64,000 nucleotides of DNA from Eudoraea chungangensis (GCF_029360665.1 NZ_JARDUB010000006.1:186001-250000), one strand, 5' to 3'; numbered from the stretch's first letter, positions 36,426 through 45,558 are shown. Numbers and translations are program-made. Notes: generated by a model from the letters alone, not told the origin.

Positions 36426-37958
36426 TTATTCTTTTTCAGTTTCCTCAGGAGGTGGTAGTTTAAACATTTCAGGTTGTGGGTCTAAAGGTTTTAATTCCTT
36501 ACCCATAAATGCCGGGTGATCTGCAGGAATAAAAGTGGCCCTAAAAATAAAATAGGTCATGGGCATAATATCATTTGGATCCCCATTTGGCTTTCTTATG
36601 TCTCCCCGAAATGGATTTAAATATTCCCAAACAATCTCCCCTTCAGGATTAACTTCAAAAAATCTTCCCTTAGGACCTTCGTTAATAAAGGTATTTCCAT
36701 TTTTCATTCGATGCACCCCGGAAATAAAGCTCCCATAAAACGAAATTGTATCCTTGGCCACATAAGTCCAATTAGGTTCTTCCGGGCCAAATCTGCCATT
36801 ATCTTGCAAGCTATAAGTACCATCAGCATTAATTGGAGGATTTATCTCGTATATAGCAGAATAATGAAGACTATCAGGGCCCATTGGAACGTCGTTGTTG
36901 TAGAGAATAAGGTTGTTTTCTCCAGGTTTTCCTTTCTCTATCCATTGGATGTCATGCTGGTAATACAACTTTCTATCAGTAGAATCACCTTGGCTATAAT
37001 TCTGGGGATTACCCCATCTATACAGTAAATCTCCATCCTCGCCGCGTGCTTCTTCGGAACTAAGTCCACGATTAATGATAAATACTTCACTTAGCTCAGG
37101 AGAACTAATGGCTATTTGATCTAATTCTGCATTGTAATTAATCGCATTTAAATGAAAGAGGTCCGAACCTCTATTGTTAGTAGTAAGGTTTCTGCCTCTT
37201 CCCATGGCCACTAATATATCTACACTATCTTGGGAAATTACTGGGGGTACACTATCTCCTACATTGAAGCTTATACGTTCTGGATGATCTGCCAAGACAC
37301 CATAATTAGTTTTGGTAGAGTCGTAGTCTTGTATTAAGTGATCCTCTATACGCCATTCCCAAACTATTCGTCCATCATCGCGTCCCTTAGGTTCTATTTC
37401 CACTACTTTTTCTAACCATGGACCACCCAAGGGTGTATACTCGGGTTTGCGTCCCATTGCAATTGCTTCTTCATAAGAGATTTTTTTATATGCTAAGGCT
37501 AGAATATTACCATCTGGTTTTACCGCAAAGTCATGATGAATCATACTATCTTTTGCAGCGTATTCATAATCCCATAGCATTTTACTATCCCAACTTATAT
37601 TTTGTAGTCTTCCGTAAGGCCCACCAAAACCGAAGGTAGGAAAATCTGGATCTAATGCTCCAATCATAAGAGAACCATCATCCATAAGGTAGGACACAAA
37701 GCCATCGTAATTTCCTTTCCATTGATGTACCACTTCTCCTTCGCGATTAATTAAATAAAAGAGGGGAGAATTAGGAACGGCATACATTAAATAGCCATCC
37801 ATTAAATCTTCGGATGTTTTTGTGAGTCCCCTTGGTATTCTATGACCGAACATATTACGGTCTTTTTTATCCGCAGACTCCTCTGATTCTTTGGTACTGC
37901 AGTTCGCAACTATTAGCACTATTAGTACCGCAGTGAGGTAACGAAATATTTGTTTCAT
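36426..37958 (-). CDS. Arylsulfotransferase (ASST) family lipoprotein 1
   Basis: A 510-aa protein with lipobox LIVANC. It matches the arylsulfotransferase family, which moves a sulfate from a phenolic sulfate to another phenol without PAPS, via a sulfated His. Seen motifs are RGLTKTSEDLMDGYLMY, YLINREGEVVHQWKGNY, MIHHDFAVKPDGNILALAY, FHLNAINYNAELDQIAIS and YYQHDIQWIEKG with LYNND. The His residues in these blocks are the likely catalytic and binding ones. The last block has GVHRMKNGNTFINEG. It shares long stretches with the gene at 38998-40557, showing a local duplication. The donor and acceptor are unknown. Confidence 0.88.
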   Translation of the reverse strand: MKQIFRYLTAVLIVLIVANCSTKESEESADKKDRNMFGHRIPRGLTKTSEDLMDGYLMYAVPNSPLFYLINREGEVVHQWKGNYDGFVSYLMDDGSLMIGALDPDFPTFGFGGPYGRLQNISWDSKMLWDYEYAAKDSMIHHDFAVKPDGNILALAYKKISYEEAIAMGRKPEYTPLGGPWLEKVVEIEPKGRDDGRIVWEWRIEDHLIQDYDSTKTNYGVLADHPERISFNVGDSVPPVISQDSVDILVAMGRGRNLTTNNRGSDLFHLNAINYNAELDQIAISSPELSEVFIINRGLSSEEARGEDGDLLYRWGNPQNYSQGDSTDRKLYYQHDIQWIEKGKPGENNLILYNNDVPMGPDSLHYSAIYEINPPINADGTYSLQDNGRFGPEEPNWTYVAKDTISFYGSFISGVHRMKNGNTFINEGPKGRFFEVNPEGEIVWEYLNPFRGDIRKPNGDPNDIMPMTYFIFRATFIPADHPAFMGKELKPLDPQPEMFKLPPPEETEKE

Positions 37959-38132
37959 TTGATTGGTTAGTTGGTTGTATCTAAATATAAGCTTTTTTTA
38001 ATGCAACAGTTGTCATTAGCTTCTAATTTTAGGCAGAATACGGCCTCGTTCTATTTCTTCCCGATTAGTCATTAAAAAGTTGGTGGAGGATAATTTTGCT
38101 TATGTAGTGTTATTTTATCCAGAATACGCCAA

Positions 38133-38762
38133 CTATTTAGTATTGTGCATCCATTTTTTAGCAGGTACCATCCAAGCGTCCAAAGGAGTATATAGAAACC
38201 CATGATTTAAACCAGTGTTAATTTTAAGTTCCTCAAACTTCGTAGCTTCTTTAGACCTGTTTATCCAATACCGATAGTCTTTGCCTGCGACTGTATCGGA
38301 TGCTTCGTAAATTCCTAGTACAGAGCCATGTAAGAACCAATCAAAGGTTTTTTCTGTATAGTCACTATTGGAGGCTAAAAGAATATAGTTGATATTACTT
38401 TTATTTATATGAGAAATATGCATTGCCATAATCCCCCCTTTAGATGCACCAATGACACTAATGTTCTCAGGAGGGACTCCACTTTTTAGTAACTCATTAA
38501 TTTCGGAAGAAATTTTCGTAGTAAATTCATAAAAGTCCGTTTCTTCTGTTCTTACTTCGTGATGTATGGTAGCTCCAGTCTCTTCGAGTGATTTAATTAT
38601 TTCTATGTATTTATAAGGACCAAAATGGGGACTCACAGCATTTACTCCCTGTGTTTCAATTATCATCCCGTGTAAGTAGAAAATATGCTTCAAAGGTGGC
38701 TGTGCAAAAGAATTAGTAAACCAAAAAACAAGTATCAATAATAAGAATAAAGGGTTTCTCAT
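38133..38762 (-). CDS. Secreted alpha/beta-hydrolase
   Basis: I take the start at 38762 (MRNPLFLLL), which gives a signal peptide ending in TNSFAQ; an ATG twelve codons upstream lacks that property. The mature protein has FYLHGMIIE near the start and the nucleophile elbow GASKGG, with Ser as the nucleophile, followed by MHISHINKSN. A late GLNHGFLYTP carries a plausible catalytic His. The 209-aa size fits a small hydrolase of unknown class. It lies between two ASST homologues, which suggests a function in the same pathway, perhaps ester cleavage. Confidence 0.75.
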   Translation of the reverse strand: MRNPLFLLLILVFWFTNSFAQPPLKHIFYLHGMIIETQGVNAVSPHFGPYKYIEIIKSLEETGATIHHEVRTEETDFYEFTTKISSEINELLKSGVPPENISVIGASKGGIMAMHISHINKSNINYILLASNSDYTEKTFDWFLHGSVLGIYEASDTVAGKDYRYWINRSKEATKFEELKINTGLNHGFLYTPLDAWMVPAKKWMHNTK

Positions 38763-38997
38763 AGCTGTTGTTTTACCTCTACAAGGCGCTAATTGCAAAA
38801 CAATTAATAAAGACTTAAGAAGTATCTCCTTAAAATTTATAATTATAAAACCTATGTGATCTCATTTTAAAATTACTTAATTAATCTTTAAAGTTTACTT
38901 TAAAAAGACTAATTTTCGATAAATACTCTATCCGGCTGGTTTTTTCCATTTGAGCTAAAAGTTTAGGGTCATCCGTTTATTAAACAAATTAATTCTA

Positions 38998-40557
38998 ATG
39001 AAGATTCAATTTTATTTACTAGCCATTATTTTAATAAGCCTTCTTGTAAATTGTGACCAGCAGGTGACCATTTCGGAGAAGTCAGACACCAAGGATCGAA
39101 ACATGTTTGGATTATATATTCCAAGAGGACTGACAAAGACTAGCGAAGGACTAAGTCCTGGATATGTAATGTTTGTGCCATCTAATTCTTCATCAACATA
39201 TTTGATAAATCGTCAGGGCCAGGTTGTACATGAGTGGAAAGGCAATTACGCCATGCATACGCCTTATTTGAACGCGGATGGATCTTTAAGCGCATTAGTT
39301 GTGGACCCAGACTTTCCAGTGTTTGCAGGTGGCGGAGAATCAGGGAGACTTCAAAATATAAGTTGGGATAGTAAAATACTGTGGGATTTTGAATATGCAA
39401 ATGAAGAACATCTTGCACATCACGATATCGCAGTACTACCAAATGGTAATTTCTTGGCTATAGCCTGGGAGTCGAAAACGGCAGAAGAAGTCTTACAAGC
39501 AGGCCGCAAGGCGGAGATGATCCCTAAAGCCGGACTATGGCCTTCGCATATTATTGAAGTAGTTCCGCAGGGCAAAAATGGCGGTGAAATTATTTGGGAA
39601 TGGCATATTTGGGATCATCTTATTCAGGATCAAGATCCAACGAAAGATAATTATGGGATTGTTTCCAAACATCCCGAATTATTAGATATCAATAAAGGCC
39701 GACCGCTACCACCTCCAATTACTCAGGATAGTATGGATATTTTGCAGGCTAGTGGAAAAGCCTGGAGGAATCAAACAGCCCATAACAGAGGATCGGATGT
39801 ATTTCATTTAAATGCAATCAATTACAATGCGGAATTAGATCAAATTGTTTTTAGCTCTCCTGCCTTAAGTGAAATATTCATTATAGATCATAGTACAACT
39901 ACTGAAGAAGCCGCTGGTCATGTAGGTGGAAAAAGTGGAAAGGGTGGAGATTTTCTATATCGTTGGGGAAATCCTGAAAATTATCAGCAAGGCGATTCTA
40001 CTAATAGAAAATTATTTGGTCAGCACGATATTCGTTGGATAGAAAGTGGGAAACCCGGAGCCGGTAATCTCACTTTATTTAACAATGATATTCCCATGGG
40101 GCCAGACAGCCTAGATTATTCGGCGGTTTATGAATTAAAAGTTCCTGTTAATGAAAATGGGGAATATGAACTACTGCAAAATAGTAGATTTGGACCAGAG
40201 AATCAACTTTGGAATTACGTTGCAGAAGATACACTTTCTTTTTATGGAAGTTTTATTTCTGGAGCTCATCGAATGGAAAATGGAAATACCTTTATTAATG
40301 AAGGCCCCCGGGGTAGATTTTTTGAAGTTACACCCGAGGGTGAGACCGTTTGGGAATATCTAAATCCCTACAGAGGGAATATACATAAACCTAATGGAGA
40401 CGTCATATCACCAATCCCATTTGCATATATTCAGTTTCGCAGCACCTTTATTCCTGAAGACCATCCAGCATTTAAGAATAAAGTATTAATACCCTTGGAT
40501 CCGCAACCAGAAGAGTTCAAACTGCCACCAAAGCCAAAAAAGGGTGTTGATGAATGA
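38998..40557 (+). CDS. Arylsulfotransferase (ASST) family protein 2
   Basis: This 519-aa paralogue of 36426-37958 has an N-terminal signal that ends in LVNC, again a lipobox. Shared signatures include KDRNMFG, IPRGLTKTSEGL, YLINRQGQVVHEWKGNY, LAHHDIAVLPNGNFLAIAW, FHLNAINYNAELDQIVFS and QHDIRWIESGKPGAGNL with LFNND. One small difference is an inserted Gly-rich turn (VGGKSGKGGD) absent in the other copy. The shared positions keep all His residues of the ASST pattern. The reaction would be PAPS-independent sulfate transfer in the periplasm or at the surface. The gene is divergent from the hydrolase and convergent with the sulfatase at 40608-42248. Confidence 0.88.
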   Translation: MKIQFYLLAIILISLLVNCDQQVTISEKSDTKDRNMFGLYIPRGLTKTSEGLSPGYVMFVPSNSSSTYLINRQGQVVHEWKGNYAMHTPYLNADGSLSALVVDPDFPVFAGGGESGRLQNISWDSKILWDFEYANEEHLAHHDIAVLPNGNFLAIAWESKTAEEVLQAGRKAEMIPKAGLWPSHIIEVVPQGKNGGEIIWEWHIWDHLIQDQDPTKDNYGIVSKHPELLDINKGRPLPPPITQDSMDILQASGKAWRNQTAHNRGSDVFHLNAINYNAELDQIVFSSPALSEIFIIDHSTTTEEAAGHVGGKSGKGGDFLYRWGNPENYQQGDSTNRKLFGQHDIRWIESGKPGAGNLTLFNNDIPMGPDSLDYSAVYELKVPVNENGEYELLQNSRFGPENQLWNYVAEDTLSFYGSFISGAHRMENGNTFINEGPRGRFFEVTPEGETVWEYLNPYRGNIHKPNGDVISPIPFAYIQFRSTFIPEDHPAFKNKVLIPLDPQPEEFKLPPKPKKGVDE

Positions 40558-40607
40558 TGGTATTAAATTAAAGCAAGAAGTAATAAAAAAAACACTTACT
40601 CAATAAT

Positions 40608-42248
40608 TTATCTTGGCAGCTGTGCTCTAGTCTCTCTAGTAAAAAGCCGCCATTCCTCAATTAATTCGCTGTACTTTTTTTGTTCCTTAGCCTTTAAATC
40701 CTCTATTTCACCTAAATCGTCCTCTAAATTGAATAGCTCAAAGTTGGCTTCCTTAAAAGGGTGAACGCTATTGGTAATTTTCCAGTTTCCCTTCCGAATC
40801 ATCGCATAGCCGCTGTGTTCCATTCCAAAGACATAATCATCGTCATGAATAATGGCGGTATGCTCCTCTATTACGGGTACTAAGGAACTACCTTTTAGCG
40901 GGTAAATTCTATTCCCATCATAGTAGGTGGGGTATTCAATTCCTGCCCATTCGTAAATGGTTGGGGCAAGATCCATGACGGTGGTAAAACTATGTGATAT
41001 GGTATTTTGCCCTTTCACAACAGGATTTCTAATAATTATTGGTGAAATCATTCCCCCATTTGTGGTAAAGGCCTTGTAGTACCTGAAAGGGGAGGAGCCC
41101 GCTTCAGCCCATTGGGGTCCGTAGGATACCATAGAATTAGCCTTACCCATATTTTCATAAGAATTAGAATAATAACCACTTATATATGGTCGTATTTCTG
41201 GATCGTTATAATAGTCTTCTCCCGCTGCACCATTATCGGACATGAAAATTATTACGGTATTTTGATATTCCCCTATATCTTTTAAATACGCTATTAAACG
41301 CCCTATATTCTCATCTAAGTTATCCAGCATACCAGCATACAATTCCATTTTTTTTGCCTCAACTTTTTTTTCAGTTTCGTTTAAGGCACTCCATGGTTTT
41401 ATAAGGGGATGATTAGGTGGTAGTTTTGCATCCTTTGGAATCATTCCTGCCTCCATCAGGCTTGTAAACCTTTCTCTTTTCAAAGCCTCATAGCCCTGAT
41501 CATATCTGCCGGTGTATTTATCGGAATACTTCTTATCTACTTGCAGAGGCCAATGTGGCGAAGTGAAGGCCGCATATGCAAAAAATGGTCGTTTATCCTC
41601 TTTGTGTTTATCAATGTAAGAAATTAGTTTATCCGTATATAAATTAGTGGAGTAGGCATCTTTAGGCCAGTTGGTAATCTGCCCATCTTCGGTATAATGC
41701 GATTTTGGTATTCCTTTAAAAATCCCTTCCTCACTATAATGGTTTCCAACCCCTTCCAGCATAACGTAAGAATGTTCAAATCCCTTGTTATTCGGGTTTG
41801 CTTCTTCACTATTTCCTAAATGCCATTTCCCTGCCATATACGTATGGTAACCACTTTCCTGAAGCAACTGCGGAACTGTTACCACTCTATTCATAAGTCT
41901 ACCTTCATAGCCAAAGACATTTGCTGTCACAGCTTGTCGACCTACCCCGGCAATATGATTATCGTTCCCAGTTAATAACATTGCCCGTGTTGGAGCACAC
42001 ATTGGCGCATTATAAAACCTACTAAATCTAATACCTTCTGAAGCTAACAGGTCTATATTTGGCGTATGGATATCACTACCATAGCACCCCAAATCGGCAT
42101 AACCCAAATCATCCGCAACTATTAAAAGAATATTTGGACTAGAATTATTCTTAGTGGCAGTGGAAGGTGGCGAACCAGAACAACCTAATAGCCCTACTAT
42201 GGTATAAAAAATGGCGAATCTTCCAAAAGTTAAAATACGCAGCCTCAT
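40608..42248 (-). CDS. Lipoprotein type I sulfatase (arylsulfatase-like)
   Basis: A 546-aa lipoprotein with lipobox LLGC. The formylglycine site is CAPTRAMLLTG, with Cys84. The N-terminal metal site is in NILLIVADDLGYADLG; YMAGKWHLG and VIIFMSDNGAAGEDYY provide further active-site residues. The C-terminus has YAMIRKGNWKIT. The sequence layout is close to the sulfatase at 24440, with the same DQGYEALKRERFTSLMEAG-type region, so the two are related copies. It is convergent with ASST 2 and divergent from the epimerase gene. Its substrate is unknown. Confidence 0.95.
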   Translation of the reverse strand: MRLRILTFGRFAIFYTIVGLLGCSGSPPSTATKNNSSPNILLIVADDLGYADLGCYGSDIHTPNIDLLASEGIRFSRFYNAPMCAPTRAMLLTGNDNHIAGVGRQAVTANVFGYEGRLMNRVVTVPQLLQESGYHTYMAGKWHLGNSEEANPNNKGFEHSYVMLEGVGNHYSEEGIFKGIPKSHYTEDGQITNWPKDAYSTNLYTDKLISYIDKHKEDKRPFFAYAAFTSPHWPLQVDKKYSDKYTGRYDQGYEALKRERFTSLMEAGMIPKDAKLPPNHPLIKPWSALNETEKKVEAKKMELYAGMLDNLDENIGRLIAYLKDIGEYQNTVIIFMSDNGAAGEDYYNDPEIRPYISGYYSNSYENMGKANSMVSYGPQWAEAGSSPFRYYKAFTTNGGMISPIIIRNPVVKGQNTISHSFTTVMDLAPTIYEWAGIEYPTYYDGNRIYPLKGSSLVPVIEEHTAIIHDDDYVFGMEHSGYAMIRKGNWKITNSVHPFKEANFELFNLEDDLGEIEDLKAKEQKKYSELIEEWRLFTRETRAQLPR

Positions 42249-42341
42249 AAAATATAAAATTATTTAAACAGTGGCTATTTCTTGTAATCCTGTTTACTAT
42301 ATCTTTTAAATTTACTACTTTCCAAGTCCAAAGGAAACAAA

Positions 42342-43325
42342 ATGAAAGTATTATTTATTGGAGGTACGGGAAACATCAGCAGTGCTTCTAGCAAATTAGC
42401 CATTGCCCAGGGAATTGAATTATATCACTTAAATAGGGGCAAAAGCAAGACTAAGATTGAGGGGGTAAAGACTATCCTTGGAGATATAGAAATACCACAA
42501 ACACTGGATATACTAGAAGATCATCTATGGGATGTGGTAGTAAACTGGATCGCTTTTGGCCCAAAAGATATTGAGAGAGACATTGGCCTTTTCAAAAATA
42601 AAACCAAACAATATATTTTTATAAGTTCAGCTTCCTGCTATCAAACCCCTTTGAGCTACCCCGTTATAACAGAATCTACACCCCTCTGTAACAACCTCTG
42701 GGATTATTCACATAATAAAATCCTCGCAGAGGAGCGCTTAATAAAAGCTTATAGGGAGGAAAATTTTCCAATGACTATTGTAAGGCCTTCTTTGACCTAT
42801 GATACGGTTATTCCTATTGCCATTGGAGGCTTCGATAAATACAATACAGCACAGAGAATTTTAGATGGCAAGGAAATTATAGTTCATGGAGATGGCACGT
42901 CCTTATGGACGGTAACCCATTCCGAAGATTTTGCCAAAGGATTTGTTGGTTTATTAGGACTTACCCAAACATTGGGGCATGCATTTCACATCACTTCTGA
43001 TGAAGTACTAACATGGAACATGATATATAAAATCTTGGCCAGTAGTTTGGGGCGTGAGGCTAAAATAGTTCATATTGCATCCGATTTTATTTGCAAAATT
43101 GCTCCTGATTTTACAGGCACACTTCTTGCTGACAAAGCAGAAAGTGTGATTTTCGACAACAGTAAAATTAAGACTTTTGTCCCTTCTTTTAAGGCTACCA
43201 TCCCATTTGCAGAAGGCATTAAAAAAACTTTAAAATGGTTAGACGATAATCCGGAAAGAAAGCTGATAAATCCGGAAACAGAAGCACATATTGAAACAAT
43301 TCTAAAGACATATCACAGTTTATAA
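42342..43325 (+). CDS. NAD-dependent epimerase/dehydratase family protein
   Basis: A 327-aa cytosolic extended or atypical SDR protein. The N-terminus MKVLFIGGTGNISSASS has the nucleotide-binding GGTGNIS. The middle has FISSASCYQTPLSYP, and the region SHNKILAEERLIKAYREENF holds the usual helix, followed by MTIVRPSLTYD. The normal YxxxK pair is replaced by a degenerate form, as in the chloroplast CSP41-type group, so catalysis is uncertain. The function may be sugar-nucleotide related or regulatory. The NIPSNAP gene starts 68 bp downstream and could be co-transcribed. Confidence 0.82.
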   Translation: MKVLFIGGTGNISSASSKLAIAQGIELYHLNRGKSKTKIEGVKTILGDIEIPQTLDILEDHLWDVVVNWIAFGPKDIERDIGLFKNKTKQYIFISSASCYQTPLSYPVITESTPLCNNLWDYSHNKILAEERLIKAYREENFPMTIVRPSLTYDTVIPIAIGGFDKYNTAQRILDGKEIIVHGDGTSLWTVTHSEDFAKGFVGLLGLTQTLGHAFHITSDEVLTWNMIYKILASSLGREAKIVHIASDFICKIAPDFTGTLLADKAESVIFDNSKIKTFVPSFKATIPFAEGIKKTLKWLDDNPERKLINPETEAHIETILKTYHSL

Positions 43326-43393
43326 GGATTTAGAAATTAAATACCAAAAAATGCGTATTTTTAGATTCTTCAACAATCAACGAAATTAAAACC

Positions 43394-44134
43394 ATGAAAA
43401 AAACACTATTTGGTATTTGCATGCTAGTACTAGTAACTTCTGCTGTCGCACAACAACAGTTTTATGAACTTCGTGAATATTCAATGAAGTTTGGGAACCC
43501 TAGTACTTTACATACTTATCTAGAAGATGCGTTGCTCCCTTCACTAAATGCCTTAGGTGTTGAGAATATTGGGGTATTTGAAGAAGTAGCAGACGCGTTA
43601 CCTAAAAAGCTATATTTATTTATTCCATACGATGATATGGCCTCTTATACTGCAATTAATGATGCCCTAGAAAAGGATTCCCAGTTTATAGCGAAGTCCG
43701 AGGCTTATTCTAAGGCCGATCCTAATGGTTTTCCTATTAGAAGAATACAGACCTCCTTCATGACGGCCTTTGAAGGAATCCCACAACTAATTAAGCCGGC
43801 AAATGGTTCAATGCTTTTTGAGCTAAGAATTTATGAGGCGTACAACGAAGATGCGTTAGATAGAAAAGTGGCCATGTTCAATGATAGTGAATTAGGTATT
43901 TTTAAGGATGTAGGGTTGCATTCCGTTTTTTTTGGAAAGAATATAGCTGGATCTCAAATGCCCTGTCTTACCTATTTATTAGGGTTTAAGGATATGGCGG
44001 AAAGAGATGCAAATTGGGCAAAATTTGGTCCACACCCAGAGTGGGAAAGAATAAGAAAACTGCCAGAATATGCCAATACTGTTTCGGATATCACACGTAT
44101 TTTTTTAAAACCGCTCTCTTATTCACAACTCTAA
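43394..44134 (+). CDS. Secreted NIPSNAP family protein
   Basis: The 246-aa protein has a signal peptide ending in SAVAQQ. It contains two NIPSNAP-type ferredoxin-like units, the first beginning FYELREYSMKFGNPST and the second FELRIYEAYNEDALDRK. The second has the family ending with WAKFGPHPEWERIRKLPEYAN and ISDITRIFLKP-like end. Bacterial NIPSNAP proteins are small-molecule-binding or chaperone-like proteins with no settled function. A secreted copy with two units is common in marine Bacteroidota. The last codons overlap a convergent pseudogene by 44 bp. Confidence 0.85.
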   Translation: MKKTLFGICMLVLVTSAVAQQQFYELREYSMKFGNPSTLHTYLEDALLPSLNALGVENIGVFEEVADALPKKLYLFIPYDDMASYTAINDALEKDSQFIAKSEAYSKADPNGFPIRRIQTSFMTAFEGIPQLIKPANGSMLFELRIYEAYNEDALDRKVAMFNDSELGIFKDVGLHSVFFGKNIAGSQMPCLTYLLGFKDMAERDANWAKFGPHPEWERIRKLPEYANTVSDITRIFLKPLSYSQL

Positions 44135-44476
44135 AGGGATTAAATTGTTGATAAATTTTTGGATTAAAAGGTGCAACCGCCTGCATTAATTTTGGGGATA
44201 GGTCACCGTAGAACTCTACGGAAAGCTCTGCAATAGCAGCCATTTTACCTAATAGTTCTCCTACATTAGCCATATGGTTTAGTATGGCCTCCGAGTCTTT
44301 ATAAGTTTCTCGGAAAACATATTCTGCCCCCTCATTATTGTTAAACCAATCGTATTGTTGGGTAGTTGTCTTTTCTTTCTGCCTGACAATGTGCATATAT
44401 TTTATGGCTAGGTCTTCAAAACTGTCCTTCTAACCTTTATTTAGCTGCATTTTACCGTTAATTGAATAGTTCCCAT
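44091..44476 (-). pseudogene. Antibiotic-biosynthesis-monooxygenase-like gene broken by a frameshift and a TAG
   Basis: The intact part (from an internal ATG at 44396) reads like the small ABM-type proteins: QQYDWFNNNEGAEYVFRETY, then SEAILNHMANVGELLG and LSPKLMQAVAPFNPKIYQQF. Upstream coding can be followed to an ATG at 44476 (MGTIQLTVK) if one base is restored in a run of A (T run 44450-44453 on the plus strand). That gives MQLNKG, then a TAG at 44430-44432, then KDSFEDLAIKYMHIVRQKEK. So two lesions remove the N-terminus, and the 101-codon remnant lacks its first strand. Its 3' end overlaps the NIPSNAP gene. Confidence 0.65.
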
Positions 44477-44498
44477 TACTATATTTTTTTATGAATAC

Positions 44499-45404
44499 CT
44501 ATTCTTCTCCCATAGCCAACCAACGAGCACATTCAGCAGACAGTTTTTGCTCAGCCAAGCTGTCGTACTTTCTTATCTCTTCTGTAGTTAGAACATCCCT
44601 CCAGCGGCCATTTGTACCTTTGTTAATGAATGTTTTAGCACCACCTTCCCAAAAAGCCCCACCTAAAGGAGCGCTTAAGGCTGCATTAGACTTCATATAA
44701 CCAAAACTGCAATGTTCTAAAATTTGCTCCCATTTAGATTCATCGATTGGTATTTCGAGAAAATCCGCTATTTCCTTTATTTGCCCAGGCATATCCTTCT
44801 TTAAATTATTGAAGTGAATAAGTTTCACATTTGGAAGATCTTTAATATTCCACCAACTACTTATATTGTCCCATAAAGACCAAAAAGGAAAGCCATCTTT
44901 ATCTAGCCATTCATGATAATAATCTACGATAGATTCTGAAGGTTTTTCTAACTTCGGACCTACTAGCCCTGGGGTTTCGTTTAAGGCACCATAAAACTTT
45001 TCATTGGCATTACTATGATGGTTGTATAGACTCCAGAGTACATCGCGTCCGTCTCTGCCTATATATAAGTATTTGGCTTTAGGGGAAAACTTTAAATAAG
45101 GAACTGGCAAGTGTGTCTTTAAAAACCTGCGATGTGTTTGGGATTCGATAGCCGGAAGTTTAACCTCTTTGGGAGGTACACGCAGGTCTACCCATGGCGA
45201 CATCTCGCCAACATTTAGTCCTTCTTGTCCGTTAAAAATTAATTGTGAAACAATTTGTTGTACCCAGGTTGTTCCCGATTTGGCATAGGTAGCTATAATA
45301 ATATCATCATCTCTGAAGTTTATATCATTCCACATGGTTGAATCGAAATGATTTGAATGTAATTCTCCTTTCTTTTCAGGCCACTTAATTGTTTGCTCTT
45401 CCAT
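44499..45404 (-). CDS. PAPS-dependent sulfotransferase
   Basis: The 301-aa protein is a cytosolic sulfotransferase of the eukaryotic-like type. The PAPS 5'-phosphate loop is YAKSGTTWVQQI (residues 40-51). The 3'-phosphate site fits KYLYIGRDGRDVLWSLYNHH. The C-terminal INKGTNGRWRDVLTTEEI matches the conserved RKGxxGDWK block. A conserved His in FLKTHLP is the likely base. It transfers sulfate from PAPS to a hydroxyl or amine of a small acceptor. Finding a sulfate-adding enzyme beside sulfatases and ASST homologues is notable. No PAPS synthesis genes are in the window. Confidence 0.92.
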   Translation of the reverse strand: MEEQTIKWPEKKGELHSNHFDSTMWNDINFRDDDIIIATYAKSGTTWVQQIVSQLIFNGQEGLNVGEMSPWVDLRVPPKEVKLPAIESQTHRRFLKTHLPVPYLKFSPKAKYLYIGRDGRDVLWSLYNHHSNANEKFYGALNETPGLVGPKLEKPSESIVDYYHEWLDKDGFPFWSLWDNISSWWNIKDLPNVKLIHFNNLKKDMPGQIKEIADFLEIPIDESKWEQILEHCSFGYMKSNAALSAPLGGAFWEGGAKTFINKGTNGRWRDVLTTEEIRKYDSLAEQKLSAECARWLAMGEE

Positions 45405-45558
45405 TATAAAAAATGTATTGGTTTATACAGAAAATTATTAAAAAAGCAAAGGGAGCCAAATAATCAAGGACAAAGGTTCCTAAATACTGTCCGAACGGCT
45501 AGTTTTTTTTTTCAATCACCAGCTGCGACTTTGTGTAAAAGAAAGTTAATTAACCATC

